Assembly (NCBI GenBank): GCA_947166165.1
Contig: CAMVDK010000139.1
Location: 1-8,133, forward strand
Direction: 5' to 3'
DNA: 8,133 nt
DNA from: an uncultured Porphyromonadaceae bacterium
GTDB lineage: Bacteria; Bacteroidota; Bacteroidia; Bacteroidales; Muribaculaceae
Each line of letters starts with the position of its first letter. The stretch's first letter is position 1. Both the position numbers and the translations under genes were made by a program. This document shows positions 6,698 through 8,133 of this stretch, piece after piece. The notes beneath the pieces were generated by a model that was not told the DNA's origin, did no database searches, and worked only from the letters and a program-made list of their open reading frames with translations.

Positions 6698-7288
6698 TCA
6701 GAACAGCACAGCGGCACTGATGGTCCAGCAGCGGTCCTTGCCGGTGATCACATCGCTTTCCTTGTTGATACCCACCTGCTTGAAGGCTTCGGTGATGCCA
6801 ATGCCATAGCTGGCCTGCAGCTGCAGGTGTCGGAACAGCTCGACACCGAAGCCCACGTCCCACGATGTGAAGGCCGAGCGGTTCTCCCACTTGAGGTCCT
6901 TGCTCTCGGAACACAGGAACGAGAAGTTGGGCCCTGTGAAGGCGTATGGTATCAAAAAGCGGTTGACGGCGATAATCGAGAATCCGTAGCGCAGGTGCAA
7001 CGGAATCTCAATGTAGTCGCGGCGGTAGGTCACTCCGTCGTGCGAAAAGTAGTCGTTGCGATGGCTGTAGAGCAGCGACGCGTCGACGGCCAGACCGGTC
7101 ACGGGCAGACCCAGGTCCACTTGCAGACCGGCACACCAGCCGGCGCGGTTGTCGTTCGACAGCGCGTCTTTGTTGAAACTCAGTTTGCTCACCACCACCC
7201 CACCCTTGGGGCCGAAGCGGAACTGCGCCACGGCCGGCAGAGCGGCGGCCATCAGCACGACTAAAAGTATGGTGCGAATCGTTTTCAT
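6698..7288 (-). CDS. small outer-membrane beta-barrel protein (PorT / OMP_b-brl_2 type)
   Basis: The protein has 196 residues. An N-terminal signal peptide (basic MKTIR start, hydrophobic core about 6-17) should be cut by signal peptidase I after LPAVA at about 21/22. The mature chain begins FRFGPKGGVVVSKLSF, the usual opening of PorT-type barrels in Bacteroidetes. It continues with alternating amphipathic strands (ASLLYS, YIEIPLHLRYGF, LQLQASYGIGI) and ends in SAAVLF, a terminal aromatic as in many outer-membrane barrels. The size suits an eight-stranded barrel. I chose the ATG at 7288 because it gives a clean signal peptide; a TTG at 7297 in frame would add three residues. GGAAGG lies just one base from this ATG, too close to count as a good ribosome site. 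It heads a likely operon with tamB. The family is clear, but the exact role (adhesion, secretion partner or structural) cannot be read from the sequence. Confidence 0.85.
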   Translation of the reverse strand: MKTIRTILLVVLMAAALPAVAQFRFGPKGGVVVSKLSFNKDALSNDNRAGWCAGLQVDLGLPVTGLAVDASLLYSHRNDYFSHDGVTYRRDYIEIPLHLRYGFSIIAVNRFLIPYAFTGPNFSFLCSESKDLKWENRSAFTSWDVGFGVELFRHLQLQASYGIGITEAFKQVGINKESDVITGKDRCWTISAAVLF

Positions 7289-7313
7289 ACCTTCCAATTT
7301 TTGATTCAGACTC

Positions 7314-7321
7314 CAAAACTA
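7314..7321 (-). promoter_or_regulatory. -7 element for the barrel-tamB operon
   Basis: On the minus strand these bases read TAGTTTTG, an exact fit to TAnnTTTG. The start of transcription would be near 7307-7309, giving a leader of about 20 nt. No good -33 TTG is found at the right distance; the nearest (7336-7334) is only 12 bases away, so this promoter may need an activator or may be weak. Confidence 0.45.
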
Positions 7322-7374
7322 ATCATTATTTTTCAATGCGCGGCTACTTGATGTGTGAAAACTCGTGAAAAACG

Positions 7375-7405
7375 TTGATTTTGCCGTCTTTTTGGCCTAA
7401 CTTTG
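7375..7405 (+). promoter_or_regulatory. Bacteroidetes-type promoter of the apbE-like gene
   Basis: TTG (7375-7377), a 20-base spacer and TAACTTTG (7398-7405) give a full match to the Bacteroidetes housekeeping promoter consensus. Transcription would start near 7411, leaving a leader of about 23 nt before the ATG at 7434. It is divergent from the barrel-tamB promoter about 55-85 bases away. Confidence 0.7.
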
Positions 7406-7433
7406 CAAAATTATTCCACAACTTATCGACTAT

Positions 7434-8133
7434 ATGAGCACGCAGGTTTCGTTCAAGCGCCGCTATGTGGCGGTGGTTCTGGCGGCCGTGGCAGGCGTGG
7501 CGGCGATGTGGCTCACCCACCGTCCGGCCAAGCGCTACCACACCGACCAGGGCAATGTGTGGACCACAGAATACCACATCACCTATGAGTCGGCGCGGCC
7601 GCTGTCCGACAGCATCGCGGCGGTGCTGCGGCGTGTGGACGCGAGTGCGTCGATGTTCAACGACTCGTCGCTCCTTGCGCGGGTGAACCGCAACGAGGCG
7701 GCCCGGCTCGACGACATCCTGCTGCAGCTCTACACCACCTCACGGCAGGTGAACGCCGAGAGCGACGGTGCCTTCGACCCCACGGTGCGCCCGCTGGTCG
7801 ATGCCTGGGGATTCGGCCGCAAGACCGGCGTCAGCCCCACCCCATCGGCCATCGACAGCCTGCTCCAGATGGTGGGCATAGGCAAGACGAGCCTGCAAGG
7901 CGGCGTGCTGGTGAAGAACGACCCGCGCGTGCAATTCGACTTCAGCAGCATTGCCAAAGGGCTGGCCTGCGACGAAGTGGGACGGATGCTGGCCCGCAAC
8001 GGCGTCGGCAACTTCCTGGTCGAGATTGGCGGCGAGGTGGTGGCCTGCGGCGTGAACGAGCGCGGCGAGCAGTGGCATGTGTCGGTCGACCTGCCCTCGC
8101 CCGACGAGCACGCATCGGCGCTGGTCGTGGCAG
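7434..8133 (+). CDS. apbE: FAD:protein FMN transferase (ApbE family), 3' end outside window
   Basis: ApbE proteins transfer FMN from FAD, with Mg2+, onto a Ser/Thr of extracytoplasmic flavoproteins such as subunits of the NQR and RNF complexes. The first 233 residues are present and the frame is still open at the window edge; the family is usually about 330-350 residues. Residues about 11-27 form one hydrophobic segment after a basic start, so the protein is probably exported and membrane-anchored. No cysteine occurs in this segment, so it does not look like a lipoprotein. Family motifs are WTTEYHITY (43-51), DGAFDPTVRPLVDAWGFG (111-128), DFSSIAKGLACDEV (169-182) and the FLVEIGGEVVACG block (194-206). 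The C-terminal metal-binding Asp/Thr motif lies beyond the window and cannot be checked. The start ATG lies in an AT-rich leader without a Shine-Dalgarno sequence. Confidence 0.93.
   Translation, partial: MSTQVSFKRRYVAVVLAAVAGVAAMWLTHRPAKRYHTDQGNVWTTEYHITYESARPLSDSIAAVLRRVDASASMFNDSSLLARVNRNEAARLDDILLQLYTTSRQVNAESDGAFDPTVRPLVDAWGFGRKTGVSPTPSAIDSLLQMVGIGKTSLQGGVLVKNDPRVQFDFSSIAKGLACDEVGRMLARNGVGNFLVEIGGEVVACGVNERGEQWHVSVDLPSPDEHASALVVA

Noticed and set aside
2759..7264. Two long plus-strand open frames (663 and 825 codons) antisense to tamB and the barrel gene
   Set aside because: The composition is abnormal (many His, Gln, Val, Gly), there is no promoter, ribosome site or domain, and the second crosses the end of one real gene into the next, as a bias-driven shadow would.
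7412..7420. Possible DnaA box TATTCCACA in the apbE leader
   Set aside because: It is an isolated sequence with two mismatches to TTATCCACA and overlaps the predicted transcription start of apbE.

Overview
The window looks like chromosomal core sequence from a GC-rich member of the Bacteroidetes, most likely order Bacteroidales. The evidence is a Bacteroides-type DnaA, a TamB protein with the C-terminal half typical of Bacteroidetes, a PorT-type outer-membrane barrel, and intergenic promoters of the Bacteroidetes form (TTG, about 20 bases, TAnnTTTG). Coding DNA is strongly GC-rich and the intergenic DNA is visibly AT-richer. I cannot name the genus. I see no insertion sequence, CRISPR array, tRNA or rRNA, and no sign of a horizontally acquired island.

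Layout. Bases 1-276 hold no convincing protein gene. They carry a near-consensus plus-strand promoter (19-49) and a plus-strand hairpin with a U-rich tail (190-229), which together could bound a small RNA of about 175 nt that converges on the 3' end of dnaA. dnaA follows on the minus strand (277-1659). Bases 1660-2095 are a 436-base AT-rich non-coding stretch with short repeats and A-tracts, and probably contain the dnaA promoter. The minus-strand pair 6698-7288 (small outer-membrane beta-barrel) and 2096-6643 (TamB-like translocation/assembly protein) sit 54 bases apart and look like one transcript. A 145-base divergent promoter region (7289-7433) separates this pair from an apbE-type FAD:protein FMN transferase on the plus strand, which runs off the end of the window.

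Function. Apart from replication initiation (DnaA), the theme is the cell envelope: a barrel protein with the inner-membrane-anchored TamB that links the two membranes, and a membrane-anchored flavin transferase that modifies extracytoplasmic flavoproteins. All four protein families are known. The least explained part is the DNA around dnaA: the candidate small RNA downstream, the repeat-bearing AT-rich island upstream, and an Asn in place of the usual Asp in the DNA-contacting motif of DnaA. I found no clear evidence for a wholly new multi-gene system.
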